From contig WELB01000022.1 of assembly GCA_009602725.1 (NCBI GenBank), positions 343,257 through 372,775 on the forward strand: a DNA stretch of 29,519 nucleotides, read 5' to 3'. Shown here piece by piece: positions 1-9,600 of the stretch. The stretch comes from Spirogloea muscicola. Lineage: Eukaryota > Streptophyta > Zygnematophyceae > Spirogloeales > Spirogloeaceae. Every line of letters starts with the position of its first letter. The stretch's first letter is position 1. A program made the translations under genes and the position numbers. The notes beneath the pieces were generated by a model. It saw nothing but the letters and a program-made list of their open reading frames with translations, was not told the DNA's origin and did not search any database.

Positions 1-1
1 T

Positions 2-2467
2 GGCGGCGCCTGCTGGCGGGCGGCGCTGGCGGAGCTGGCGGCGTCGTGCCGCGCGGTGCTGGCGGACGAGGCCCTCAAGTCGCGCCTGGCGCTGCAGCTC
101 GCCAACTGCTTCCTGGCGGCGTCGGGGCGGCGCCGCCACACCTGCCGCCCCGGCGCGCCCGTCAAGCAGTGCGTGGCGCAGCTGGACAACCACGGCCACG
201 CCATCTTCCTGGCCTTCTTCATCGACGCCGCCAGCATGTGCCACCACCTCCAGTGCGCGCGCCTCCCCAGCCACGGCCTCCGCCCTCTCCCCTGCCGTCG
301 CGTCGACGACGCCCAGCTGCTCAGGGCTTCCAGATCTCTTTGAGCTGCCATTGTCTGGTCCTTGGTCCTCCGGCAGGCTCGCAGTGGCAGCACGCCCACC
401 ACTGATGTGTCCAGCTCTCGGTTGTGCGGCCCACGGTGGCAGGAGCGAGATCTTCAAGGAGGAGACGGAGCAGGCGGTGAATGGCCTGAAGAGCGCCGCG
501 CACGTCCTGGGCAGCGAGCTCGCCCATCTCGCCGACCAATCGCAGCTGGTGCACGAGACAGTGGGCCAGTCCCTGCGCTCGCAGCAGCTGCTGCAGCAGC
601 AGCAGCGCGAGCTCCAGGACAGCCTAGACGTTGGCTTTGCGGACGTCCAGCACGCCTCTGCGGCAGCGCTGGCTGAGCTCGACAGCATCGCCCTGCAGCA
701 AGAGCGGCTCGATGCCGGCCTGCAGAGACTGGCCGACGACACGGGGTCGTCGCTGGCCAGCGCCGCCGAGCTGGCCCGGCAGCATCACGGCGAGCTCCTG
801 AGCTGGCACGCCACCGTCGACCAGGCCCAGAAGCTTCTCGCGGAAGGCTCAGCTGCCATGCTCCATGCTCAGGTACATCTCAAACCCCTGTACCAGAATG
901 TCACAAGGTTTGAAACACGGGACTATATTAAGAAGAAGAAGTTGTGCACTGACTTCGAAGAGCTACTCGCTCAGCACCAAGGCATCGAGGTCAGTCTGGG
1001 CTTAGCCACTGTAGTCTGCTGACATGCCTATAGTGCCTGCTGCCTAGTGACACACTCGTCTGTCCTGCTTGGGCGTATCAGGACGACTTCATGGACAAGC
1101 AGGCGACGCTCTTCATGGCCCTGGACCGTCTCTTCTCTTTACACCGTTCACTGCTATCAGAGTCGCACGTACTCTGGAGTCTCATACTGTATCCTGCAGC
1201 TGCCTGTGTCATCTACTTGCTCACCTCATCAAGGTCCACACACAGAGCTCGCTTCCCACTGCTCTCATGTACGTACTCGTCCAGGACCCGAGTATGTCAC
1301 TAGGTGATTGATACAAGGAATGATCAATATGAGTTGCATACGTCAATCTTCGGGAGGCTTGCTCACTATGTGGACGTCCTTCGGGCCTAGGCCTGTTCCA
1401 GTCGCTTTCAGGAAGCTTGCCCACCAGAAGGACCTCAGTCTAACATGGGCCTACGTACGCTGCAGGTCATGCTGGCAGCCACGGTTGTTAACGCCTGCTT
1501 GTAAATATGTGCGCAGTGCTCCTGGGTAGTTGTGCCACAGAGTGGTGGCTACTGACGAGGTGCAGCACCGGCTGTCAGCTGTGGGGCATCGGTGTCACTC
1601 ATACCGGCATCCCCCAACTCCGGACTTTGGTGCTACTTTTTACGGCATCCTACCTACTTGTGTGCTTCTTGTCGTTCAGGTGCCTTGCTTGACCAGCGAA
1701 GACAGCACTTCAACTCCCATGCTTACAAGCACACACTTCGCACCTCCTCGTCATCTGCATCCAGTGCGCGTGTCCTTCCCTGGAAGTCCACCATGACACT
1801 GTTAACCTTCCGTGGGGATTATTATGCTGGCAGGGACTATGCGAGCCTGAGCTATAAGATGCTGAAAGAGCAGCAGAGAGTCCTTGTGAAGCTGACACAG
1901 CAACTGGATGCCACGGGGATGCACGTGCCAGGCACACCCTTGGCTGGTAATGTCATGGGTGCAAGCAGCACGCCTGCTGAGCAGACCCTGATATCAGGGA
2001 CCCAAATGAAGAAGCGCAAGTGCCAATCCTGGCGGGCTTCATCAAGTCCCCTGTCTTTTCCTTGTGAACTGGAAGGTGCAGCGCCTACTCTTTGAGTCAC
2101 TGTCACAAACTTGGTGTCTGGTGCTCTGGTGACCAAAAATAAACATGCAGGATGTACTGACAACATCCCTCGCATTGCTGCAGAGTTGCGGACAGTGCAG
2201 GGAGAAATCTGCAGCAGTGGAGAGACTGGTAGGCGATTATGGTGGTCGTATGTGGAAGCTAGTCAGCAGTCTGTGGACTGTGAAGAGGATGCAGACTATG
2301 TTCCACCTAGCTGGTGGAGGAGTGGTGTCGCAAGCTCCTATACACTCAGACCCAGGGCTCGGTCACGTCCACGACCCATGGCTGCCAGCGCAGCCATGCT
2401 TGCGTGGGAGACTGTTGATAAATTCATGCAGCTGGTGCATGTCAATGTGAGTAACGTGATCCTTTGA
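2..2467 (+). CDS. GEX1: GEX1/Brambleberry/KAR5-family nuclear fusion (karyogamy) protein, 5'-truncated by window edge
   Basis: Family role (known): nuclear-envelope/ER protein needed for fusion of gamete nuclei. Seen: exon 2-252 (frame 2) gives the Cys-rich N-domain, with a CW pair, 'KSRLALQLANCF', 'SGRRRHTC', 'VKQC' and 'MCHHLQ'. Exon 443-872 (phases agree, Q split over the junction) gives a long coiled coil starting 'SEIFKEETEQAVNGLK', with a CAG/Gln run. From 1082 comes 'QATLFMALDRLFSLH', then a membrane segment ending 'VIYLLTSS'. Short exons 1466-1500 ('VMLAATVVNAC') and 1566-1679 ('LVLLFTASYLLVCFLSF', second membrane segment) join in phase to 1834 ('RDYASLSYKMLKEQQ'). The last exon ends at 2467 and carries 'CEEDADYVPPSWW' and 'YTLRPRARSR', like the plant GEX1 tail. 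Uncertain: a possible 15-bp exon 975-989, the donor after about 1233-1291, and the junction before the last exon. The N-terminus and any signal peptide lie outside the window. Confidence 0.85.
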
Positions 2468-3332
2468 GCTTGGTGTTTGTAGAGCACCTGTCGCAGCTAT
2501 TTCTGCAGCAACTCAATGAAGCAGCCCTTCAGTCTGCAAATTCGGTGCCAAAAATCGATGCTGCTGCCTGATGAGCTACTTCCATATGTTGGTGTGCAGC
2601 AAGTACAAGTACAAGTACAAGAACCTTAGTTTCAAGGAAGCTGGTCATCGATACCAGGATGTATTGTACCAATATTTGACCCTTTGCTACCACAGGTTGT
2701 GATTAGTTTTCAAATGACCAATTCTGCACCATGTGACTCAATATTGGCAGAAGGATGATGGAGTTCCATACTCCTGTGTAGAGGCTTACATACGCCCAAT
2801 CTCTTTCCTTAACCAGTGCATCATGCCTGTCATTTGCCCTGGTACCACCTGGCCTGGTCACCGCAGCGTTTATCACAAGAATGGCAGGAGGCCCTCAACT
2901 ACGGAGCGCACAAAGGTATTGCTCCTGGAGTTCCAGTCTGTTGCACTAGCTGGCCCATCATGCAGCAGACGCTGTGGCGCGAAGCGTGAAGGCGCCCGTC
3001 GCCTCGAAGGACGGCACCAACACGACGATGATGCGGGAAGGGTCGAGCTGTGGGTCGGCATTGGTCAGTCCGCTTCTGCTATCGCTAACGATGGCGGCCG
3101 CACCGGCAACGGCACCAGTCCGAGAGAAAGTGCGGCGCTTGCCTGCAACCGCTATGGCAGCTAATAGAAGCGAAGCAGGCCGTGGGTAGGAGCCGTCATC
3201 TGGGCCGAGGTTTGGGGTTCTGCTCCAACTAGGGTTGTGGGGACCGAGGGTGAACCGCCGCCGCCGCCGACGCCGCCGCCGCCTCTGGCGCGGGCGGCGC
3301 CGCAGCTGCCGGCGCCGGGTGGGGGGCAAGCC
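2468..3332. other. Intergenic spacer between GEX1 and the basic-protein gene
   Basis: I see no supportable gene. There is a tiny AAGTAC-type hexamer run near 2599-2620. From about 3245 the DNA becomes GCC/GCG-rich, which is probably the 5' UTR and promoter of the gene starting at 3333. Long open frames here on both strands look like GC-driven noise. Confidence 0.5.
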
Positions 3333-4700
3333 ATGGGTAAGACGAGGGCTAAGAAAGGGCGGCGGAGGGCGGCGCAGCTCCCCGGCGAGCCCCAGGTGGC
3401 TGCGGACAAGGCGGCGGCGGTGGCGCCCACGACGGGGCGCGAGCGCAAGCGCCTGGCGGCGCAGCAGGCGCGCGGCCTGCGCGCGCAGGTCGTGGCGCTG
3501 CGCAAGGAGCGGTGCGCACCTCCACGCAGTGTCCATGGCTGCCGCTGCCGTCGTACCTGTCGTTCCTTCATTGCTGTCCCAACGGACGTGCTGGCTCTTC
3601 GCTGGTCTCTGCTCGACGAGCCTCTCTGATTCTCCCCTTGCCGAAGCCGTGTGGCTGAGCCCCGCCTTTGCTCTGCCGTCGGCTCTCCGGCGCAGGCTCA
3701 AGTACGGCAAGAAGGTGGCAGGCCAGAAGGAGGTGCGGAAGCAGTACTCACGACAGATCAAGGCGCTGCTGGCTGTGGTGCGTGCTTGCGGGGCGCGTCA
3801 CGCCAAGTCCTCCCTGGCCCTTAGTCTCAGAAACCGTTACCTTTGCTTGAGGGCCTCTTAGTCTCAGAAACTGTTGCCACTGCTTAGGGCTCGGGGCTTG
3901 GGTGCCAGGAGTCAGGGGGTCAAGAGAACGCGTTTGCTAAGGATGAGAGAATGTGTCCGGGCCTCTGATGGACCTGCTTCTCTTGTGCCTGCCTGCAAAG
4001 GCAGCTGGGCGCTGGGCTGCCGCGGTTGCAGAGCAGCTGGCTTGCACTCCCTTCCCTCCGTTATCACATTTGCAATCAGCATCAACTTTGCACGCCTGCG
4101 TGCAGGCCAAGGAGCAGCCTGCCGCCGGGTCCAAGGACGCGGCACCTGCGCACCTGCCAAGAGGTGAGGCAGCCATCCCATGTTTTGCAGATCTGCTGCT
4201 GCAAAGCGTAGCCTTTCAGAGTGGCGCACACAGGTCGGCAAAGCTCTCGCTGTCACTCTGCCTATTCCTTATGCTAGTTCAACACCGTTGTCTTGTTTGG
4301 TTTGGCTTGTCTCATGGCAGATGATTCTGTACAGTCGATGGAGGCAGTAGTGCTTGGTGACGAACCAGCCGCCCCAAGCAGTGAACACACTGAGGAGGAG
4401 CAAGAGGGAGTAATAGGGTCAGCTGAACCTTGCGGAAGCAACAGAGAGGAAGCATCAGCTCCAAACAGCCCTGACGTAGACGAAGGCATGGACGCCAGTT
4501 CCACCAAACGGCCGGCAGGTCGCCGAAGGCTAGCCAAGACGATGAAGCATCAGAAGGGCAAGCTGCAGACGGCTGTCTGGAAGCAGCTGGCAGTGTCGCT
4601 TCTCGGGCCTACTGGCCGTTCAGGAGCTGGAGTTTCTGGTAGAAGCAGCCACTCTAGAGGCAAGCAGAGAGTAAAAGTGAAGAGAGGGCTGTCAAGATGA
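3333..4700 (+). CDS. Small highly basic protein of unknown family, 4 exons, 232 aa
   Basis: Spliced model 3333-3511, 3696-3777, 4106-4163, 4321-4700. All three introns are GT...AG (GTGCGC, GTGCGT, GTGAGG donors), every phase agrees, and the total is 699 nt. The protein starts 'MGKTRAKKGRRRAAQ' and has a Lys/Arg/Gln-rich helical stretch at about 35-86 ('RERKRLAAQQARGLRAQVV', 'LRKERLKYGKK', 'VRKQYSRQIKAL'). An acidic Glu/Ser-rich middle follows ('EHTEEEQEGV', 'SPDVDEGMDASS'), and the basic tail ends 'SRGKQRVKVKRGLSR'. I do not recognise the family. The alternating basic and acidic blocks suggest a nuclear or nucleolar RNA- or ribosome-associated protein, but that is inference from composition only. 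The start was chosen because it is the first ATG of the exon and sits in 'GCCATGGGT'. Confidence 0.75.
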
Positions 4701-5372
4701 GGCTATTGGTGCAGGCGCGAATGGAGTACAAAGCTGGGAGTTGTTCCAGATGCGCGGTTGCAGTAAGTGCCACGGTCTGGCTTCTCCAGGTCCAGCTCAT
4801 TTGCAGTAATATAAAGACTTCGTAACATTCTACAGCTTACCCAAGCTAAGGGCAACCGATATACGACGAACTCGTGTTTTCCTACATCGTCATGGCTGAC
4901 ATTCCAGTACAATATTGTTAAGACCACAATCTCTGATCTCAAGCTACCACATATTGCCTTGACCAAGTAAAAGGCTTACTTCAGGAGGTTGGGAATCGCA
5001 ATGACGAAGATTGACAGGGCGTAAAACCGAGTGCCATTGGAGGGTCGATATGGAGCAAAGCCTCCAGACACGATGTAGTGATGTAGCATGCAACGTTCTA
5101 GGCTTCATAGCACTGCGTTGGCAGCGAGTGTTGGTCCTGCAATGGCTGGACCCAGTAATTCTGTATTCTGTGGTCACCAAAGCCTTGTGGCCTGTCACAT
5201 TTCTGCTGCTACCCAATCAGGCCCACGACCTCTACATTGTCACAAAGTAGGTTCCAAGAGCTTGCGACCAAGTCAGGCCTACTGCCTTCCACTACCTTGT
5301 GCACAGAGGTGCAGAGAAGCTGAGGGGAGCCTGAGTGATTGTGTTTGACAAAGGAGACTCAGCGGTGCCGTA
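4701..5372. other. Spacer between two convergent genes
   Basis: This holds the 3' flanks of the basic-protein gene (+) and of NDUFS6 (-). I see no convincing coding exon, repeat or RNA gene. The base composition is lower in G+C than in the exons on either side. Confidence 0.5.
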
Positions 5373-6170
5373 TCAGTGATGCTTGTGGGCAGGGACGAAG
5401 CGCAACCCACAGTACTTGCACACAGCTGGTTCTGGGTTGTCCAGGCTGATGAACTCCACAGGGTGGCCCAGAGCAGGATCCTTGCCTGCACGCATAACCA
5501 CCCATGGAAATCAGTGACCAGACAGTCAGACTTTCTTAGGAGCTCAGAGCCTGAGGGCCACAGAAGATATGAGCTGCCGAGGTGTGGGAAGGGATGCTCT
5601 TGCCGCCATGCATTATTGCATAGGTTTCCGACTGGCTTGGGACAAAGCGACCAAGCACAATAAGCTCGTGGCAGCAATGTGCACGAGCTCAGACGAGCAT
5701 CCAGTCACAGCTGGAGCCAGGCACGATGGGCCAGCCTGACTTACGTAGGGTGTCAGAGAGCAGTGGGGACATGGTTGAACTTCAGTCAAGGGCAGCAGCA
5801 GGCGTCCAGACAGGAGGCTATGGACTCTCACCTCCATCACAGGTGGCGACGCGGCCTTCGACCTCGATGGGCGGAACTTGGGCAATCAGCTCCATGGGCG
5901 AGGGCAGGTTCAAGGACTGGCAGTCAAGGGGGCAAAATGGCACAGGCATGTCAGCAAGAGCGCGGGTGTTGGGTCCGCACGTGGAAGCCCGCAGCAGGTC
6001 TTATCAAGAAGGTTTCGAGGCGCTGTGGAGCGCAGGCGGCGGCTCACCTGCATCCACTTGGCGGTGTGGTCGACGCCCCCGGACACGGCCCGCGCGCCGC
6101 CGCCGGCACGCGNGAGGCCGGCGGCCCGCCGGGCAACCCCGACGCCGCGCGCCGCGGCGGCGCGGAACAT
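5373..6170 (-). CDS. NDUFS6: NADH:ubiquinone oxidoreductase (complex I) iron-sulfur protein 6, mitochondrial, 3 exons, 106 aa
   Basis: Zinc-binding accessory subunit of the complex I peripheral arm, needed for its late assembly in the mitochondrial matrix (known). Exons on the minus strand are 6170-6048, 5916-5832 and 5485-5373. Donors are GTGAGC and GTGAGA, acceptors CAG, the total is 321 nt and the phases agree. The N-terminus 'MFRAAAARGVGVARRAAG' is an Arg/Ala-rich mitochondrial presequence, followed by 'HTAKWMQ', the conserved start of the mature plant protein. Exon 2 gives 'SPMELIAQVPPIEVEGRV' and exon 3 'DPALGHPVEFISLD' then 'VCKYCGLRF'. The zinc ligands Cys67, His77, Cys92 and Cys95 are all present. 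An ambiguous base (N at 6113) makes residue 20 unknown. The protein ends 'HKHH', as in the family. A retrotransposon 3' fragment lies just upstream, within about 200 bp of the start codon. Confidence 0.96.
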
Positions 6171-6314
6171 GGCCTCGGCGCGGCACCCACCACGCTTGGT
6201 GGCGCCTTGAAGACAGATGGTGGCTACTGATGCTGAGGAGAGAGCGGCTTGATGGCGCCGTGCCTCTGGCAGCGGTTGGGCTTCGGTCGGGCCTAGCATT
6301 CACGAGACGGACGG
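6171..6314 (-). promoter_or_regulatory. Putative NDUFS6 5' flank / promoter
   Basis: This is the only sequence between the NDUFS6 start codon and the retrotransposon-derived open frame, so the promoter must lie here or inside the element. No TATA-like box is obvious. Position is the only evidence. Confidence 0.3.
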
Positions 6315-7295
6315 GTGCCGTCGGGCCCGAGGTGCTGGCCTCTCTCCGCCTTCGCCCAAGCTTCGGATAGAGGGGCACAATCCAGACTGGTTATGGCAGT
6401 GGAAGATGAGCGCCGCAAAAGCTTGAGGAGGCTGCCAGAGATTCACAACAATCCAAGGAGCCTGGCAAGACTTACTTCCCTCGCCACACCTGGAGCCACA
6501 GACTGGATCACCTCAAACGCCGTGGCCAGCGCCTTCAGCATCAGCTCCGAGGCCTTTCGGACGTTGCTTCAACTCTTCCTCGGCCTCCCACCTAACTGCC
6601 TGATTGGGGTGCGCCAGTGTGAGTGCGGCTTCCGTGCAGAGAGTGCTGAGCTTGCCACTCACATGCTGCGATGCCCCACTGGACCAGAAGTGGTGGGCAT
6701 CCACAACCTCCTCCATGATGCTCTGGCGGGTTTGATGCGCGACGCCGGGTACCGTGCGGTCGTGGAAGTGAACAACATCATGCCTATCACCACGGATGCC
6801 CAGGGACGTCATCATCGCCGCACACTTGACATTGTGGGCGTGCAACCTGGTGGAGGACCAAGGGCTTTGGTCGATATTGTGGTTACGGAGGCCTATAAGG
6901 GTCCAGCATCGACACACATCGCTGGCCACGCAGTGGGCAGTGCTGAACAGAGAAATTTTCAGCACTACTCCGACTACCCCCGATGTGATCAGCTCTTGCC
7001 AGCGGCAATCGACATTTTTGGCTGCTTAAGTCCTCGTTTCCTTACTGTCCTTCAAAACATAGCCAATCTAGGCTACACACGACATGCAGATGTGTTCCCG
7101 GCTGAGATGGGCTTACCAGCTGCTTATCTGTCGTTGTTGCGACGACGAGTTTCGGCCTGTTTGCAGCGTGCTCAGGCTAATGCTTTGCACCAGAAAGCTG
7201 GGCGAGCTCTAGTTGGTGGCAGAAGGGCTCCGTATCTGCCATCTAGTATCCAGGCATCGGTTAGCGACCTTTATGTTTTGACCCGTGGTTTCTGA
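6315..7295 (+). mobile_element. 3' fragment of a non-LTR retrotransposon (copy A): RT C-terminal region with restriction-like endonuclease-type Cys/His motif
   Basis: A 326-codon open frame resembles the C-terminal part of LINE polyproteins that use a restriction-like endonuclease. Counting from the Met at 6315, it has C102-x-C104-x11-H116-x3-C120 ('CECG', 'HMLRC'), then 'RRTLD' (Asp172) and 'VDIVVTEAY' (Asp187, Glu192), and a C-terminal helix-rich block ending 'SDLYVLTRGF'. The same end, in diverged form, recurs in the neighbouring fragments ('LHLLTRGY', 'LMLLTRGY'). No reverse transcriptase core is present upstream, so it is a 5'-truncated copy. The Met at 6315 need not be a real start. The frame being still open suggests recent insertion or constraint. 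Assigning the endonuclease type is inference from motif spacing. Confidence 0.75.
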
Positions 7296-7470
7296 GCGGG
7301 TCAATCTACTGTAGGTTATGTAGGTCTTAAGATGTGCTTGCCTTTGTACTTGGCCATGTGGCCTTCGCTTGTTTCAAATACACGTAAATCCTCTGTCTTC
7401 GTCGCCCTTCTGCCGGAATGTCATGCGCACCGCGCGCCTTCTCTCCGCCTGAACAATGTATTGGCTTTAG
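7296..7470 (+). repeat. 3' flank of copy A, with one arm of an inverted repeat and one dispersed repeat unit
   Basis: Bases 7330-7385 are nearly identical to the reverse complement of about 9862-9918, suggesting that both are 3' tails of the same element family in opposite orientation. At 7448-7467 is a copy of the dispersed motif CCTGAACAATGTATTGGCTT. It is preceded by GCGCACCGCGCGCCTTCTC, the same companion block seen at other copies. Confidence 0.7.
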
Positions 7471-7531
7471 TTGGCCTCCCCCTTATTTATTATGTAGCCT
7501 ATCCAGGTCTACTTCCGATCTCGGAAGGATC

Positions 7532-8000
7532 GCAAGTACTCGGATCACCCGGTAGGCGACGAGTTTGTCCCACTCGCCGTCGACGTACACGGCGCCTTTG
7601 GCGCCGAGTGGCTTGACCTACTTGACCGCCTTGCGCGGCGAGCAGCGGCCCGCCGCCACGGGCAGCAGGGCGAGCAGCCTGGCTTCCATGTCGCCGGGTC
7701 CCCTCGCCCAAGTTTTTCCGGATGCGCCTGGCCGTCTCTTTGCAGCGGTCCCTAGCTTTTGCGGTCCACTTGCGCGCAGGCCGCGCTCTGGCGGCGGCCT
7801 CCAGCTTCCGTCAGGGCGACGTCTTTCCGCCTGCTAGCTATTCAGATTTGCATCTACTGACGAGAGGTTACTGAGAGTTCGCTTACTGCTGTCTCAGTCC
7901 TTAGCACTCCGACTCCTTCAGACCTTGTCCAGTCTTTTGGGCTGGCCTCTCCAAGCCACCAGTTAATCTGGCCGCGCTTGCTCCCTTCCGCTCGTCGGAG
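7532..8000 (+). mobile_element. Non-LTR retrotransposon 3' fragment (copy B), frameshifted
   Basis: It reads 'DEFVPLAVDVHGAFGAEWL' and, after a frame change near 7718, 'RMRLAVSLQRSLAFAVHLR', 'AGRALAAAS', 'FPPASYSDLHLLTRGY', then a stop at 7871. A 3' UTR follows with the box TTTTGGGCTGGCCTCTCC near 7935. It is a direct duplicate (about 450 bp) of copy C at about 8580-9030. It is degenerate and not expected to encode a working protein. Confidence 0.75.
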
Positions 8001-8039
8001 GAGGCGGGCTACGCAGTCAGAGAAGTGGCTCTCCCAATG

Positions 8040-8375
8040 GGGGCAAGGGCTATGAAAAGCCAGCCCGAAACGAATCGACAGTCCGCCAAGCGGCGGGCGT
8101 CAAGGAACGGACATACTCGGATCTTTTCTTCTTTCTTCTTGAGCCGTATCCCTTCAGGGGAAGTAAAGAGAACAACAAGCACAAAAGAGAAACGAAGCAG
8201 CTACGAAGCACTCAGTAACCCCTGCTAAGCAGCCTCAGGTCAGAGAGACTGGGTTCCTGGAAGCGGGTCCCCTGGCCAGAGCCAGAGGCAGCAGCGAGGG
8301 CTCTGCCTGCACGCAGGTGCAGCGCGCGGGCCATAGACCTCTGCAGCGAGACGGCCAAGCGCATGCGGTACACCT
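8040..8375 (-). mobile_element. Non-LTR retrotransposon 3' fragment (copy D), minus strand
   Basis: The reverse complement reads 'RMRLAVSLQRSMARALHLR', 'AGRALAAASGSGQGTRF', 'SLSDLRLLSRGY', with the stop at 8212-8214. Its 3' flank (8040-8211) contains the inverse of the GGGCTGGC box near 8058. It is the closest relative in the window to copy H at 24995-25280, which lies on the other strand about 17 kb away. Confidence 0.75.
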
Positions 8376-8563
8376 GCGCTGCGACCCTGCTGCATGGGAA
8401 TCCACCGCAGGGAGAGCCAATTCTTCTTCTTCAGCGGTCCATGGCCCACGCTTTGCACCTGCGTGCTGGCCGTGCTCTCGCTGCCGTCTCTGGCTATCGT
8501 CAGGGGAATTGTTTTCCGCCAGCAAGTCTGTCGGATTTGAGGCTCGTCACTCGTTGTTATTGA
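8363..8563 (+). mobile_element. Non-LTR retrotransposon 3' fragment (copy E)
   Basis: The plus-strand frame ends 'LLLQRSMAHALHLRAGRAL', 'FPPASLSDLRLVTRCY', then stops at 8563. It abuts copy D head to head around 8350-8400, so the two tails point away from each other. It is 5'-truncated and contains only the C-terminal block. Confidence 0.7.
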
Positions 8564-8575
8564 GGGATTCATCCA

Positions 8576-9030
8576 CTTCTCTTTATCACCCAGTGGGAGA
8601 CGAGTTTGTCCCACTTGCCGTCGACGTCCACGGAGCAAGTGGGATAAAATGGCTTGACTTCACCACCTTGCGCGGCGTGCAGTGGCCCGCCGCCACGGGC
8701 AACAGAGCGAGCAGCCTGGCTTCAATGTCGCCGGGTACCTTGCTCAAGTCTTCCGGTTGCGCTTGGCCATTTCTTTGCAGCGGTCCCTTGCCTTCGCGGT
8801 TCACTTGCACGCAGGCCGCGCTTTGGCTGCGGCCTCCGGCTTCCGTTAGGGCGACGTCTATCAACCTGCTAGCTATCTGATTTGCATCTACTGACTAGAG
8901 ATTACTGAGAGTCCCCTTGCTGCCGTCTTAGCACTTAGTACCTTGCTTTCTGCTCCATCCGGCTCCTTCAAACTTTGTCCCACTCCTTTGGGCTGGCCTC
9001 TCACAGCCACCACTCGATTCGGTCGCGCTT
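8576..9030 (+). mobile_element. Non-LTR retrotransposon 3' fragment (copy C), degenerate
   Basis: It starts 'HPVGDEFVPLAVDVHGASG' like copy B, then runs through frameshifts and an internal stop before the 'AGRAL'-type block (about 8815) and an eroded 'TRGY' end near 8890-8907. Its 3' UTR carries CCTTTGGGCTGGCCTCTCAC near 8985. Copies B and C share both coding and 3' UTR sequence about 1040 bp apart, so one is a duplicate of the other or both are insertions of one subfamily. Confidence 0.7.
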
Positions 9031-9057
9031 TCTTTTCTTTGTTCTGCACTTCAATCT

Positions 9058-9600
9058 GCCTGAACAATGTATTGGCTTGAAGTGGCAACGCATGCATTCT
9101 ATGCGCAGAGCGCGCCTTCTCTTTATATCTCAAGCACTCTCCGCGCCTTCTCTCTCTTCTCGCTTAGTCTCTCGCTCAGATTGCAGCGCTCGCAAGCCCT
9201 GGCTATTCACCAGCGTGCTGGGCGCGCTCTGAGTCAGGGCACCGGCTTCTTCGGCGGCGCCTCCGGCTGTACGTGCTTAGCTCACGCTTGGGTACCAACG
9301 TCACAATATTACCTTAGCCACCAAAGCATAGGGCTTCGATACAAGTAGCTCCAATTTTCTGCACTAGCTTTTGCCTGATCAATGTATTGGCTTGAATTGG
9401 CCACCCTTTCTTTCCATGCGCACCGCGCGCCTTCCCCCTCTCTCTTGACGACAGACAGTGTACTGGCTTGCTCTGGAAGAGCTGTATCTTTCTGACCTCC
9501 CTCTCATCCCGTGCGCATCGCACACCTTCCCTCCTCTCATTCTCTTCCTTACACAACGTACTGGCTTGCTCTGGTCTCCCTCTCCATTTATGCGCACCTT
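9058..9600 (+). repeat. Cluster of a ~75-100-bp dispersed repeat (TGAACAATGTATTGGCTTGA units)
   Basis: Clear units begin at about 9058 and 9373. More diverged ones lie at about 9450 (GTGTACTGGCTTGCTCTGG) and 9550 (CGTACTGGCTTGCTCTGG). Each is followed, some 35-60 bases on, by a GCGCACCGCGCGCCTTC-like block. Between the first two units lies another retrotransposon remnant (9180-9250, reading 'LQRSQALAIHQRAGRAL'). Similar units occur at 7448, 19951 and 20049. Confidence 0.7.

Noticed and set aside
583-606. CAG repeat as an expansion-prone tract
   Set aside because: It is short, interrupted, and in frame within the coiled coil as a Gln run.
2599-2620. Short AAGTAC/AAGTACA tandem run
   Set aside because: Three or four copies only; ordinary microsatellite noise in a spacer.
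2958-3861. Overlapping long frames on both strands rich in Arg, Ala and Pro
   Set aside because: These are shadows of the GC-rich leader and first exon of the basic-protein gene.
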